Assembly (NCBI RefSeq): GCF_014610845.1
Contig: NZ_JABTCG010000005.1
Location: 310,001-374,000 of the forward strand
Length of the DNA: 64,000 bases
Reading direction: 5' to 3'
Source: Maribacter arenosus
GTDB lineage: Bacteria; Bacteroidota; Bacteroidia; Flavobacteriales; Flavobacteriaceae
The notes under the pieces were generated by a model, which made no database searches, was not told the origin of the DNA, and saw only the letters and a list, made by a program, of their open reading frames with translations. Numbering within the stretch: position 1 is the first letter of the stretch; every line of letters begins with the position of its first letter. Position numbers and translations under genes: made by a program. Positions 8,579-16,537 of the stretch are shown piece by piece.

Positions 8579-9535
8579 TTAATGCGCTATGGTTTTTGTT
8601 GGCAGTAGTTGTTCAATTTCAAAATGTTTAAATACACGCATGGCCCTTAAGGTATTCCATCGACTTGGTTTCCCAGCTTTTTCCATTTCAAAATGAACTT
8701 GCCCAGGATGTTTTGCTTGTGTATTCCAGGTCGAATCTTTGTTCTGCTTTTTTAATAATACCTGTATGGCAGGCTTCATTCTATCGTCCCATTGTATTCG
8801 GGCGTGTTGAAAGTAATCCAGAGCACTCAAAATATTATAACGCCATCGCCTTGGATAGGTTAGTTTAAGAAAATCCTTATTGATTATTTCTCCGGTTCTG
8901 TCAGAGATAAACAACTGGTGCAGGAGTATAAATTCAATCGCTGATTTTTTTGTATTAATTAATTCCTTAAGTCGATAATTATATTGGTTAATCTCGTATT
9001 CGGTGATGCCTTCCAATACTGATAATGTAGTGTGCAAAGAACTGTGAACGGTATTATATCTATTAGACCTACAATTAAATCCACCGTCAGGCATGATTTG
9101 AGAAAGAATACAGTCGACTACAGATTTCAAGTCTTTTTCACTTGCATTAAAGTAAGAGGCGTAGTTTAAGAACATTCCATTAATACATAAGTCACTTAAT
9201 TGATTGCGACCAATGGCAAGAATTCCACCATCACTTGCTTTTTCATTTTCCAAGATTATTTCAATAGATTCCTGAATAAGTGGATTATTGGGTGCAATGC
9301 ATAAATTTCGTAAATCATAGAGTGTATAATGAGTAGAAGTCCATTTGGGTTGATAAAACTTGATGCCCCAATTTCCATCTTTTTTTCGTTTGGATAAAAA
9401 TTGTTTTCCCCACCCTTCAATAGCAATCCTAGCTTGCAAGTTCTTTTTATCATCTCCCAACAGGTCACGGTGAACCTGATATTGTATTGACACATCCCCT
9501 TCAAGCAACCAATTAATGATGTTGTTACTATTCAT
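8579..9535 (-). CDS. Terpenoid-cyclase-like (alpha/alpha toroid) protein
   Basis: A 318-residue soluble protein, mostly helical, with repeated QW-type segments such as KRKKDGNWGIKFY, MPDGGFNCRSNR and KKQNKDSTWNTQAK. Such (K/R)xxDGxW motifs are typical of the squalene cyclase/prenyltransferase alpha-alpha toroid superfamily. At 318 residues it has one barrel, about half a squalene cyclase, and it lacks the DxDD-type catalytic motif of the cyclases. No signal peptide is seen. It is therefore a toroid-fold protein of unknown activity rather than a cyclase. Upstream by 33 bp on the same strand lies a VOC protein, so the two may be cotranscribed. Confidence 0.65.
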   Translation of the reverse strand: MNSNNIINWLLEGDVSIQYQVHRDLLGDDKKNLQARIAIEGWGKQFLSKRKKDGNWGIKFYQPKWTSTHYTLYDLRNLCIAPNNPLIQESIEIILENEKASDGGILAIGRNQLSDLCINGMFLNYASYFNASEKDLKSVVDCILSQIMPDGGFNCRSNRYNTVHSSLHTTLSVLEGITEYEINQYNYRLKELINTKKSAIEFILLHQLFISDRTGEIINKDFLKLTYPRRWRYNILSALDYFQHARIQWDDRMKPAIQVLLKKQNKDSTWNTQAKHPGQVHFEMEKAGKPSRWNTLRAMRVFKHFEIEQLLPTKTIAH

Positions 9536-9568
9536 TCTTTTGGATTATCGCCATTGTTTCAACAGTTT

Positions 9569-10078
9569 TTATTTCTGATATGCGCCTGATGAATAGGTCA
9601 ATTCATAGCTGTGTGTATAGATTTCGAATACGATTCCAAATGGGTCTTCAACATAAACCATTTTATAGGGTTTTTCATTTGGGTAATACTCTCGTATGGG
9701 CATTCTCTGCTTACCACCTGCCTCTACTATTCTTTTGGTCAAATTTTCGATATCCGGGTCTTGAACACAAAAGTGAAAAAGTCCTGTGTTGAACGGATTG
9801 AATTCAGGTGCTTCTTTTTTTCCGTGTTGGAAAGAAAATAATTCTATTCCGATACCGTCTGAAGTAGACATATGGGCAATTTCAAATTCTTCCCAATGCT
9901 CTCCAAAAACATCAATACACATTTGTCCAATGGCTGTATCATTTTCTTTTTTAACTGAAGATGGTGGCATTATTACATACCATCCCATAATATCTTGATA
10001 AAACGCTACAGCTTTATTTATTTCCGGAACTGTTATTCCAATATGCGAAAATGATTTAGGGTATGTTGTTTCTTTCAT
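9569..10078 (-). CDS. VOC-family (glyoxalase/dioxygenase fold) protein
   Basis: A 169-residue protein with the two beta-alpha-beta-beta-beta modules of the vicinal oxygen chelate fold. The first opens with SFSHIGITVPEINKAVAFYQDIMGW (cited only in part) near residue 8, bringing a metal-ligand His. The second holds FHFCVQDPDIENLTKRIVEAGG and ends with YVEDPFGIVFEIYTHSYE, with the second His and terminal Glu. These are likely metal-binding positions. Substrate unknown; VOC members include glyoxalase I, dioxygenases and resistance proteins. No signal peptide, so cytoplasmic. Confidence 0.85.
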   Translation of the reverse strand: MKETTYPKSFSHIGITVPEINKAVAFYQDIMGWYVIMPPSSVKKENDTAIGQMCIDVFGEHWEEFEIAHMSTSDGIGIELFSFQHGKKEAPEFNPFNTGLFHFCVQDPDIENLTKRIVEAGGKQRMPIREYYPNEKPYKMVYVEDPFGIVFEIYTHSYELTYSSGAYQK

Positions 10079-10240
10079 ATAATTGTCTTTTTAAATTGTA
10101 TATAAAGGTCAAGTATAAGCTTAGTGTGGGATTGGGAGCATTTCTCTTTTTGTTTAACCATATTTATTAAAATTCTATTCGTTTAAATTTAGCACTTTAG
10201 TCCGCATTTCGTTTACAAAATACATTGTTCTAGCCTGTCG

Positions 10241-11911
10241 TTATTCTTTTATTATCCCTTCGGCCCTTTTAATTGCATCATTAATATTATCATGTATATT
10301 TTTTTTACCAAGAATTGAATAAAGGTCAGATTTAAATAATTCTTCTCTCACTATTCTATTTGCTCCTGAAATTATGATGGTTGTGCCACACGATTGCAGT
10401 TTTTGAATAAATTGTTTTAATCTATTGATTGCGGTAGCGTCTATGAAAGGAACATGTCTCATTCTAATAATCAAAACTTTAGGCTCTTGCTTTAAGTCCG
10501 TCAAGAATTCTTGGAATTTTTGTGATGCTCCAAAAAATAGTGGTCCATTTATTTCGTAAAGCATGGTATTTTTTGGAATGTATGGCAGTTCTTCTTCAAA
10601 TAATTTTTCTCCATTCGGTTCGGTTATTCCAAAAAGGTTTTCTGCATTCCTAATGGTTGTCGCTTCGCTCATACGTTTCATAAAAATAAAACTCGATAAA
10701 ATCATTCCTATCTCAATAGCTAAAATCAAATCAAAAAATACGGTAAGAAAAAAGGTAGTAAGCAAGACAATTATGTCCATTCGATTACTTTTTAGCAAAT
10801 CCTTAAAATGTCTCCATTCGCTCATGTGATAAGCAACCACAACTAAAATACCTGCTAGACAAGAGAGTGGAATAAGGTTGGCTATTGGGGCGAATAGCAA
10901 CATTATGAGTAATAGAAAAATAGCGTGAACAATCCCTGCAATAGGCGTTCTACCACCATTTTTGACATTGGTAGCTGTTCTTGCAATAGCACCTGTTGCT
11001 GGTATGCCTCCGAAAAGGCCCGAAAAAACATTCCCTACCCCTTGAGCGACAAGCTCCATATTTGAGCGATGTCTTCCACCGATCATTCCATCGGCAACTA
11101 CTGCTGAGAGCAACGATTCTATAGCTCCCAACAGTGCAATGGCAATGGCGGGTTCAATAAGCTCTTTAACCATACTAAAATTTAAGTGTGGTATTTGTGG
11201 CATAGCAATTTTGTTTGGTATTTCACCAAATTTGCTTTCGATAGTATCCACAGGTAACTCAAAAAAATACACGAGAAACGTGCAAAGTACAATAGCCACT
11301 AATGAACCAGGTATCTTGGTCGTGATTCGATAAAAATTAAGGGCTATTAAAACGGTACTTATTGCTATTCCGATCGCTATCCAATTTACACTACCAATAT
11401 GTTGAAAGTAAACTACCCACTTTTCAACAAAGTCAGCAGGAATTGACTCAATCTCCAATCCCAAAAAGTCTTTGATTTGCGTAGAGAAAATGACTACTGC
11501 AATCCCACTTGTAAAACCAACGATTAAAGGATATGGAATAAATCTAAGGTAATTGCCGAGTTTTAACAAACCTAGACCAATAATCAGGAAACCTGCCATA
11601 AATGTAGCTATGGTAAGGCCATCAACTCCATGTTCTTGTACTATCCCAAATACGATGATAATAAATGCACCTGTTGGGCCCCCTATTTGAACGCGGCTAC
11701 CGCTAAGAACCGAAATTACAAGACCTGCAATAATTGCCGTAATCAGTCCCTTTTCAGGCGATACGCCTGATGCTATGGCAAACGCTATTGCCAATGGCAG
11801 GGCTACTATACCCACAATAACCCCTGATAAAATGTCTTTGGCCAGTTGTTTTTTACTAATCCCTTCTTTCAACACCGAAAAAAACTTGGGCGTGAATTCT
11901 ATATTTTTCAT
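10241..11911 (-). CDS. SulP-family inorganic anion transporter with STAS domain
   Basis: A 556-residue protein with about 12 transmembrane helices followed by a cytoplasmic STAS domain (about residues 440-550). The SulP signature is visible near residues 30-50 (LSGVIVGIVALPLAIAFAIA) and at the GGIPATGAIARTATNVKNGG region near residue 305, matching SLC26/SulP transporters. The STAS domain begins at LYEINGPLFFGAS and includes RMRHVPFIDATAINRL, an anti-sigma-antagonist-like fold. Substrates in the family are sulfate, bicarbonate, chloride or dicarboxylates; none can be assigned here. It stands as a single gene, 22 bp downstream of the DUF6090 gene on the same strand. Confidence 0.92.
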   Translation of the reverse strand: MKNIEFTPKFFSVLKEGISKKQLAKDILSGVIVGIVALPLAIAFAIASGVSPEKGLITAIIAGLVISVLSGSRVQIGGPTGAFIIIVFGIVQEHGVDGLTIATFMAGFLIIGLGLLKLGNYLRFIPYPLIVGFTSGIAVVIFSTQIKDFLGLEIESIPADFVEKWVVYFQHIGSVNWIAIGIAISTVLIALNFYRITTKIPGSLVAIVLCTFLVYFFELPVDTIESKFGEIPNKIAMPQIPHLNFSMVKELIEPAIAIALLGAIESLLSAVVADGMIGGRHRSNMELVAQGVGNVFSGLFGGIPATGAIARTATNVKNGGRTPIAGIVHAIFLLLIMLLFAPIANLIPLSCLAGILVVVAYHMSEWRHFKDLLKSNRMDIIVLLTTFFLTVFFDLILAIEIGMILSSFIFMKRMSEATTIRNAENLFGITEPNGEKLFEEELPYIPKNTMLYEINGPLFFGASQKFQEFLTDLKQEPKVLIIRMRHVPFIDATAINRLKQFIQKLQSCGTTIIISGANRIVREELFKSDLYSILGKKNIHDNINDAIKRAEGIIKE

Positions 11912-11933
11912 AGGATACGCTGTTGCGCTTTCG

Positions 11934-12680
11934 CTATTTATTTAATTCTATTTTAATCATCTCTAGCATTCTTTGGCTTTCCTTTAAATGTCTTTGCATT
12001 ATTATAGAGAACCAAGATCTTTGTGCGTCTGTTTTACGCACAAGAGCAATGAAATAATGATTGCTTAACAAACTTTCTAGATCAAAAGGCTTGTAGGTTA
12101 TTCCTTTGTCATTAGGTATTTGAATAAAGTTCTCGTCAATAAATTTCTCTCTATCTGCCATATCAATAGTCCCCCAACTTAAATCTGACAGTAGATGGGG
12201 TTGGATTTCTTCGAAAAAAACCATCATTTCATTTTTTAAGGCTTGATTTCGGATAATTTCAAAACCATTATTCTTAATTACATTATATCCGGTTTCTGAC
12301 AGTCCGATATTTGATGTATTCATTAAAGCAAAATGAAAGTAGTTCTCTAAAGAATCTTGATCGTTCAGCTTATTTTCAATGGCTGAAATAATAACAGACC
12401 CTGATTCTCGATAGTAGCTAATTGCCTGGATTCGACTTTTCAGCCTGTCACAATTTTGTTCCAAATTCTCAACTAAATTCTCCAACATATTTCTTTCAAG
12501 TGCCTTCTTTTTTTGATCTTCATTCCAATTATTGATCTGAAGCGCAATTAAAATTCCAATAACGACAAGGATTATTTCTCCAATCGCATAAAGAAGATAT
12601 TTGCTGAACCTGCCTGCCGGCAAGGCAGGTTTGTTTTCAGTCAGAAGTTGCTGACGTATACGTCTGAAGAACTTGATCAT
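11934..12680 (-). CDS. DUF6090-family membrane-anchored protein with an in-frame palindromic insertion
   Basis: A 248-residue protein of a family abundant in Flavobacteriaceae (DUF6090): the N-terminal RRIRQQLL, a transmembrane helix YAIGEIILVVIGILIALQI, the signature NNWNE, then a long helical domain of unknown function. Between the usual ENK and FSKYLLYAIGE lie seven extra residues, PALPAGR. They are encoded by a GC-rich palindrome (12607-12631) of the same type as intergenic repeats in this window, so a short palindromic element seems to have entered the gene in frame. The protein probably remains functional because the insertion precedes the membrane helix. Confidence 0.8.
   Translation of the reverse strand: MIKFFRRIRQQLLTENKPALPAGRFSKYLLYAIGEIILVVIGILIALQINNWNEDQKKKALERNMLENLVENLEQNCDRLKSRIQAISYYRESGSVIISAIENKLNDQDSLENYFHFALMNTSNIGLSETGYNVIKNNGFEIIRNQALKNEMMVFFEEIQPHLLSDLSWGTIDMADREKFIDENFIQIPNDKGITYKPFDLESLLSNHYFIALVRKTDAQRSWFSIIMQRHLKESQRMLEMIKIELNK
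12607..12631. repeat. GC-rich palindrome inserted in a coding sequence
   Basis: Near-perfect palindrome with arms AACCTGCC and GGCAGGTT around a TGCCGGCAA core, inside the DUF6090 gene. It adds PALPAGR to the protein without a frameshift. Related TGCCTGCC/GGCAGGCA palindromes occur at 13707-13742 and in the 31.9-32.2 kb repeats. Confidence 0.75.
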
Positions 12681-12726
12681 AGTTTCTATTTGTGGTCTTA
12701 TTAAACCCGCAAGCGGCTATCTCGCC

Positions 12727-12747
12727 CAAATGTCCACTGGACATTTG
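12727..12747. repeat. 21-bp near-perfect palindrome
   Basis: CAAATGTCCA and TGGACATTTG flank a single central base. It lies in the 213-bp gap between the DUF2490 and DUF6090 genes. It could be an operator or an RNA hairpin; the surrounding sequence (CGCAAGCGG, CTCGGCTAA) also looks like repeat-derived DNA. Confidence 0.55.
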
Positions 12748-12893
12748 ATTTGCCGAGTAGATTTTGGCTCGATAATATCATTGGTTTTTGGTCGGTCATA
12801 GTTTCTGCTGCCGAAGCTGCAGCGTAGGAGCAATAAAGCCCAACGTCTCGGCTAATCTGCGTTTTAATACAGTTCAGGTTTTGTTGTGTGATG

Positions 12894-13592
12894 TTAAATT
12901 TTTTGATGAAAACTTAATTGTAACTGATTTTTACTCCAATTATCCGTTGTTTGTCTCATCACACCAAACTGAATTTTAAGTCCTTTTTTAATCATGTACC
13001 CCAAAGCTGCATAGAATCGGTTTCGATCAAAAATTTCTACTGTATTTCCATTTCCTATGTTTCGTTGGCCATTGATGAACAACTCATTATAGAATGCTAG
13101 GTATAATGTTTTATTGTCCATTTCTGCTTTGTTCAGGGCAATATTTAGAAACAGATTATATCGGTAGCGCGTTCTTAGATCTTGACCTTCAACAAACCTT
13201 TGCTCATAACGGAATCGATGGTTAGTATACAAACGATTCCCAAATTGAACTGGGAATAACGCTTCTTGATAAATCCTGCTCTCGGCACTTGTTGATTTAT
13301 CAGGGCCATAGGTACCCGTTGTAATATTTCCATAACCAAAAGTCAGTTTAATGTCTGCCTTTTTAGGTTTATAGGTTATTCCTCCACGTAACAATAGTTG
13401 TTCTTTGTCACCAGCAATATTCCAATTACGTAATTGAACATCTCCTTGAACGCCCCAAGGGCCTTCTTTAAATGTTGTATCGAAGAAGTACATGTACCAT
13501 GCACCCATTGCGTTTTCATTTATCTGGGCATTTGCATTCTTTGAGATCAATAAGGCAATGCCAATTATCAATACGTATAAGTACTTTTTCAT
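12894..13592 (-). CDS. DUF2490-family outer-membrane protein
   Basis: A 232-residue exported protein. A signal peptide (residues 1-22, ending NANAQ) is followed by alternating amphipathic strands with many aromatic and charged residues (WGVQGDVQLRNW, YTNHRFRYEQRF, RYRYNLFLNIAL), the pattern of DUF2490, a predicted outer-membrane beta-barrel family. It ends in a strand with a terminal hydrophobic residue, as barrels often do. No transport partner is adjacent and no substrate can be named. Confidence 0.82.
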   Translation of the reverse strand: MKKYLYVLIIGIALLISKNANAQINENAMGAWYMYFFDTTFKEGPWGVQGDVQLRNWNIAGDKEQLLLRGGITYKPKKADIKLTFGYGNITTGTYGPDKSTSAESRIYQEALFPVQFGNRLYTNHRFRYEQRFVEGQDLRTRYRYNLFLNIALNKAEMDNKTLYLAFYNELFINGQRNIGNGNTVEIFDRNRFYAALGYMIKKGLKIQFGVMRQTTDNWSKNQLQLSFHQKI

Positions 13593-13609
13593 GATTCAAA
13601 TAATATCAC

Positions 13610-13815
13610 ACAACGGTTTCTTATTACCGTCAGCTAGGGTTTTAATTTACTGATTTTCTATTAAGCACTAATGTAAGCAATTTCAAGTGGATTCCTGAGC
13701 GCACCTTGCCTGCCGATTTACCCGCCTATGGCATGGCAGGCAGCGTCGAAGGGTAGTCGAATCCGCTGTTTATAACGAATCCACCTGTGAAACAAATTGC
13801 GGTTAAACATTATTA
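13610..13815. repeat. Large imperfect inverted repeat between single genes
   Basis: The left end ACAACGGTTTCTTATTACCG (13610-13629) and the right end AATTGCGGTTAAACATTATT (13795-13814) are imperfect reverse complements. The centre contains a TGCCTGCC/GGCAGGCA palindrome (13707-13714 with 13735-13742) and the words GTGGATTC and GTCGAATCC. The region at 14401-14529 has the same ends and centre, so this is a repeated intergenic unit. Confidence 0.6.
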
Positions 13816-13829
13816 TAGCCAGTATGAAT

Positions 13830-14381
13830 TTAATTCATTGATTTCCAATCTGTCCAATTTATCTCTCTTCCAGGATAGGCAACTTTTTTAAATGGCCATT
13901 CTTTTGAAATCCACATTTTGACAGAATCAAACAAGATAGGGTCAAGTCCGTTGTCTACTTCACTTGCTCTTACCCACATGGTGATACTTGCATCATAATC
14001 CCCTTTAGTGGTTGGATTAATATATAGGCAACCAAGTACTTTGTTTTCATCTATACTAACAACAGTATATGCAAATGAACTTCTCATTTGAAATTCTTTT
14101 TGATGCCATCCCAGATCAATTAAATCCTGTTCGAAGGTCAAATCCTTTGAAGGCCAACTAGATGTCGGATACATTGCCTTTAAATGCTCAATACTAGACA
14201 TTACAGCGTCGTAATCTTTTACGACATCGTTAACGGTGAGCATTCTAATTCTGAAATGTTCATTTTGCAATGTATCAGGTACTTTAAAACCGGCCGGCAC
14301 AAAAGGTTTGCTTTGAGCCAAAATGGTATGTTGCAATCCAATTAAAAAGATTGATGTCAGAAGGATTAGTGTTTTTCTCAC
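13830..14381 (-). CDS. Exported GNAT-like N-acetyltransferase domain protein
   Basis: About 183 residues. After an apparent signal peptide (RKTLILLTSIFLIG, cleavage after ILAQ) comes a domain with the strand-helix order of GNAT acetyltransferases: FRIRMLTVNDVVKDYDAVMSS, then the central strands SSFAYTVVSIDENKVLGCLYI and a final IKxWxxxxWPFKKVAYPGRE region. The usual acetyl-CoA loop (Q/RxxGxG/A) is not obvious. An exported GNAT is odd because acetyl-CoA is cytoplasmic. The frame also opens from a GTG at 14402, but I prefer the GTG at 14379-14381 because it gives a standard signal peptide and leaves the flanking inverted repeat outside the gene. Confidence 0.6.
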   Translation of the reverse strand: MRKTLILLTSIFLIGLQHTILAQSKPFVPAGFKVPDTLQNEHFRIRMLTVNDVVKDYDAVMSSIEHLKAMYPTSSWPSKDLTFEQDLIDLGWHQKEFQMRSSFAYTVVSIDENKVLGCLYINPTTKGDYDASITMWVRASEVDNGLDPILFDSVKMWISKEWPFKKVAYPGREINWTDWKSMN

Positions 14382-14400
14382 AATATCTATTTTATTGGCC

Positions 14401-14529
14401 ACAACGGTTTCGTATAACCGTCAGTTACGGGTTAATATGCGTTAATTTTAGGTTTGGCACTGATATTAGCAATTCCGAGTGGATTCGGACGTAGTCGAAT
14501 CCGCCGTAATTGCGGTTATACATTGTTGT
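14401..14529. repeat. Large imperfect inverted repeat (second copy of the 13610 type)
   Basis: ACAACGGTTTCGTATAACCG at 14401-14420 pairs imperfectly with CGGTTATACATTGTTGT near 14513-14529. Inside, GGATTCG (14481-14487) and CGAATCC (14496-14502) form a second hairpin. The whole 129-bp unit folds as one long interrupted stem, similar in general form to gene-cassette recombination sites, and it lies between two unrelated single genes. Confidence 0.6.
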
Positions 14530-14540
14530 ACACAGTACTT

Positions 14541-15086
14541 TTATTTCCATTTTGCGATTAATTCCGTAATTCCTTTTTCAATTCCGTTGTAATATTCTCC
14601 GTTTTTGAATTCAGGAATAATAGTTTGGTCAATTACTTTCTTACAGATTTCGTCGGTCAGTATTTTTTCAGTACCATAACCTGTCGAAATTCTTATTTTT
14701 CTCAAGTTTTTACTGAAAACAATTGTCAGTCCGTTATCTTTTTCCTTTTGTCCAACTCCGTTGTAATTCGATAAGTCAATTGCGAATTGGTCAAAATCAG
14801 TATGTTTTCCAATTGAGTCTATTGAAACTACAGCAATTTGATTAGTCGTTTCTTTTTCAAATTCACGAATTATTAGGGTCAATTTTTCTAACTGTTCAGG
14901 TGTGAAAACAAATTCATAATCATTTACTTCTCGTTTTAGTTTTGGTAAATCACTTTCTCCTAAATCGAATTCCGTAAACTCAACCTTTGGTGCTTTTGGA
15001 CTCGGTTCGGTTTTATCAATCTGTTTTGATTTACAACCAGAAATGGTCAAAAATGCTAGTAATATTATTTTAAAAATGAGTTTCAT
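14541..15086 (-). CDS. TPM-domain lipoprotein
   Basis: About 181 residues. A short lipoprotein signal with the lipobox LTISGC is followed by a linker and a TPM domain (PF04536 type): YEFVFTPEQLEKLTLIIREFE, then NQIAVVSIDSIG, the conserved YNGVGQKEKDNGLTIVFSK segment and ISTGYGTEKILTDE. TPM domains occur in envelope proteins such as YgcG; some have acid phosphatase activity or bind divalent metals. The start is placed at ATG 15084-15086 (MKLIFKIILL) since an upstream in-frame ATG at 15137 would add 17 residues before the signal. It is probably anchored in the outer or inner membrane facing the periplasm. Confidence 0.82.
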   Translation of the reverse strand: MKLIFKIILLAFLTISGCKSKQIDKTEPSPKAPKVEFTEFDLGESDLPKLKREVNDYEFVFTPEQLEKLTLIIREFEKETTNQIAVVSIDSIGKHTDFDQFAIDLSNYNGVGQKEKDNGLTIVFSKNLRKIRISTGYGTEKILTDEICKKVIDQTIIPEFKNGEYYNGIEKGITELIAKWK

Positions 15087-15173
15087 TCGTATTGTGTACA
15101 ACTCGTTTATATACGTGTATAATACATCTTTATACATCCAATCTGGTATATAAATGATAAATGCGGTTACTTT

Positions 15174-15593
15174 TTATTTACTTTCAAAACTCTGTACCGC
15201 CAAATCATAACTTGGAAGACCAAAGCCCAAAATCACCCCTTTGGCCACTGGTGAGATATAAGAGAGGTGTCTAAATGCTTCACGACCAAAGGTATTCGAA
15301 ATATGTACCTCTACAACAGGTGTGGTAACCCCTTTGATGGCATCACCTATTCCGATGGAAGTATGCGTATAGGCCCCCGCATTCAAGATGATACCATCAT
15401 AGGTAAAACCCACTTCGTGGAGTTTATCGATCAGCTCCCCCTCAATGTTCGACTGATAATACTCCAAAGTAACCTTTGGGAATTTTTTCTGAAGCTGTTT
15501 AAAATAAGTTTCAAACGTGGTACTCCCATAAACTTCGGGTTCCCTTTTGCCCAAGAGGTTTAAATTGGGTCCGTTGATTATCATTATTCTCAT
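15174..15593 (-). CDS. aroQ: 3-dehydroquinate dehydratase, type II
   Basis: A 139-residue enzyme converting 3-dehydroquinate to 3-dehydroshikimate in the shikimate pathway. Diagnostic motifs are INGPNLNLLGKREPEVYG at the N-terminus (catalytic Arg and Tyr), the NAGAYTHTSIGIGDA segment near residue 75, and EVHISNTFGREAFRHLS near residue 100, with the catalytic His. The length of about 140 residues is normal for the type II dodecameric enzyme. In many Flavobacteriia aroQ and xerD are neighbours in divergent orientation; here three small outer-membrane genes lie between them. Confidence 0.97.
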   Translation of the reverse strand: MRIMIINGPNLNLLGKREPEVYGSTTFETYFKQLQKKFPKVTLEYYQSNIEGELIDKLHEVGFTYDGIILNAGAYTHTSIGIGDAIKGVTTPVVEVHISNTFGREAFRHLSYISPVAKGVILGFGLPSYDLAVQSFESK

Positions 15594-15737
15594 CGTTTCT
15601 ATTTTTTTAATTGGGCGCCCTAGACCCCAGTAGTGATATACACACCTTTTGGTCTTGCAACAACTCCCTGGAAGCCCCGAGCGGGACTATCCATAACTTT
15701 GATAGGATAAAAGTATCGAATTATAGGACATAAAAAA

Positions 15738-15759
15738 AGGGAAGCCCTATCGCTTCCCT
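15738..15759 (-). terminator. Rho-independent terminator of the outer-membrane gene at 15788
   Basis: AGGGAAGC and GCTTCCCT form an 8-bp stem with a 6-nt loop. On the minus strand the stem is followed by a run of Ts, 28 bp after the stop of the minus-strand gene ending at 15788. Confidence 0.8.
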
Positions 15760-15787
15760 ATTGGTATTATCCAGTAAGATACTTGTA

Positions 15788-16303
15788 TTATAATCTTTTC
15801 TTGTTCGGAATGGTAAATAGCAATCCAAAATTAACCGAATTCCAAGATAGTTCATTGTCCATTTTAATCGTGGTATATGAAATATTCACTTCGGTAAATG
15901 CACCCATAAGATAGCCCAATATAGGTCGGTAGTATAATCCTCCTTCGTTATCTTCATTAATCCCTACTGCCTGACCAGCATCGATACCAATTGATAGTGA
16001 ATTGGATGGCCATATACGCACTGACGCGGCCAAAGGCACAAATTGCATATCGGGTAAGCCTTCGACCAATAGCTGTGAATCAAAAGTTTCGGCAAAACCA
16101 TGGATAAACCCTGCGCTTACCCCAAGGTCAACGACTTCGCCCAATGCGAACATATAGCCCGTATCCAAAGCTAGGCTCAAGCTCACCGCATCATTGAAAT
16201 CATCTATGGGCAAGCCACCATGAAATCCGATTTTAAAGCCCTCTTGGGCGTGGACTCCCATTCCTAGAAATAAAAGGGATATAGCAAATACTATTTTCTT
16301 CAT
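15788..16303 (-). CDS. Small outer-membrane beta-barrel protein
   Basis: A 171-residue exported protein. A signal peptide (MKKIVFAISLLFLGMGVHAQ) precedes eight or so amphipathic strands (FKIGFHGGLPI, LALDTGYMFALGE, LGVSAGFIHGF, LAASVRIWPSN, LYYRPILGYLMG, VNFGLLFTIP), typical of an OmpA/OmpW-size barrel. There is no periplasmic domain. It is the first of three similar-size barrel genes on the minus strand, each with its own terminator, so they are probably separate transcripts. Function unknown. Confidence 0.75.
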   Translation of the reverse strand: MKKIVFAISLLFLGMGVHAQEGFKIGFHGGLPIDDFNDAVSLSLALDTGYMFALGEVVDLGVSAGFIHGFAETFDSQLLVEGLPDMQFVPLAASVRIWPSNSLSIGIDAGQAVGINEDNEGGLYYRPILGYLMGAFTEVNISYTTIKMDNELSWNSVNFGLLFTIPNKKRL

Positions 16304-16460
16304 AAGTTTAGGTTACGTTTGGTTGTGTAATAAATCTACATGAATGAACGTGTCTTAGCGTAATTTGTTGCCAAATGAACTTAAAAATATTACCTACAAA
16401 GCAAATCGTCCTAAAGAAATGCATATCGTAAATTAATGGTTCACCTTCAAAATGGGCATT

Positions 16461-16487
16461 AAAAAACGACCCTTTTACGGGGTCGTT
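16461..16487 (-). terminator. Rho-independent terminator of the barrel gene at 16538
   Basis: AACGACCC and GGGTCGTT form an 8-bp stem. On the minus strand the stem is followed by TTTTTT, 51 bp after the stop of the gene ending at 16538. Confidence 0.8.
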
Positions 16488-16537
16488 CAAAACTTTTAAT
16501 AGTACGATCAAATATGATAGTTATTAAATCATAAGAA

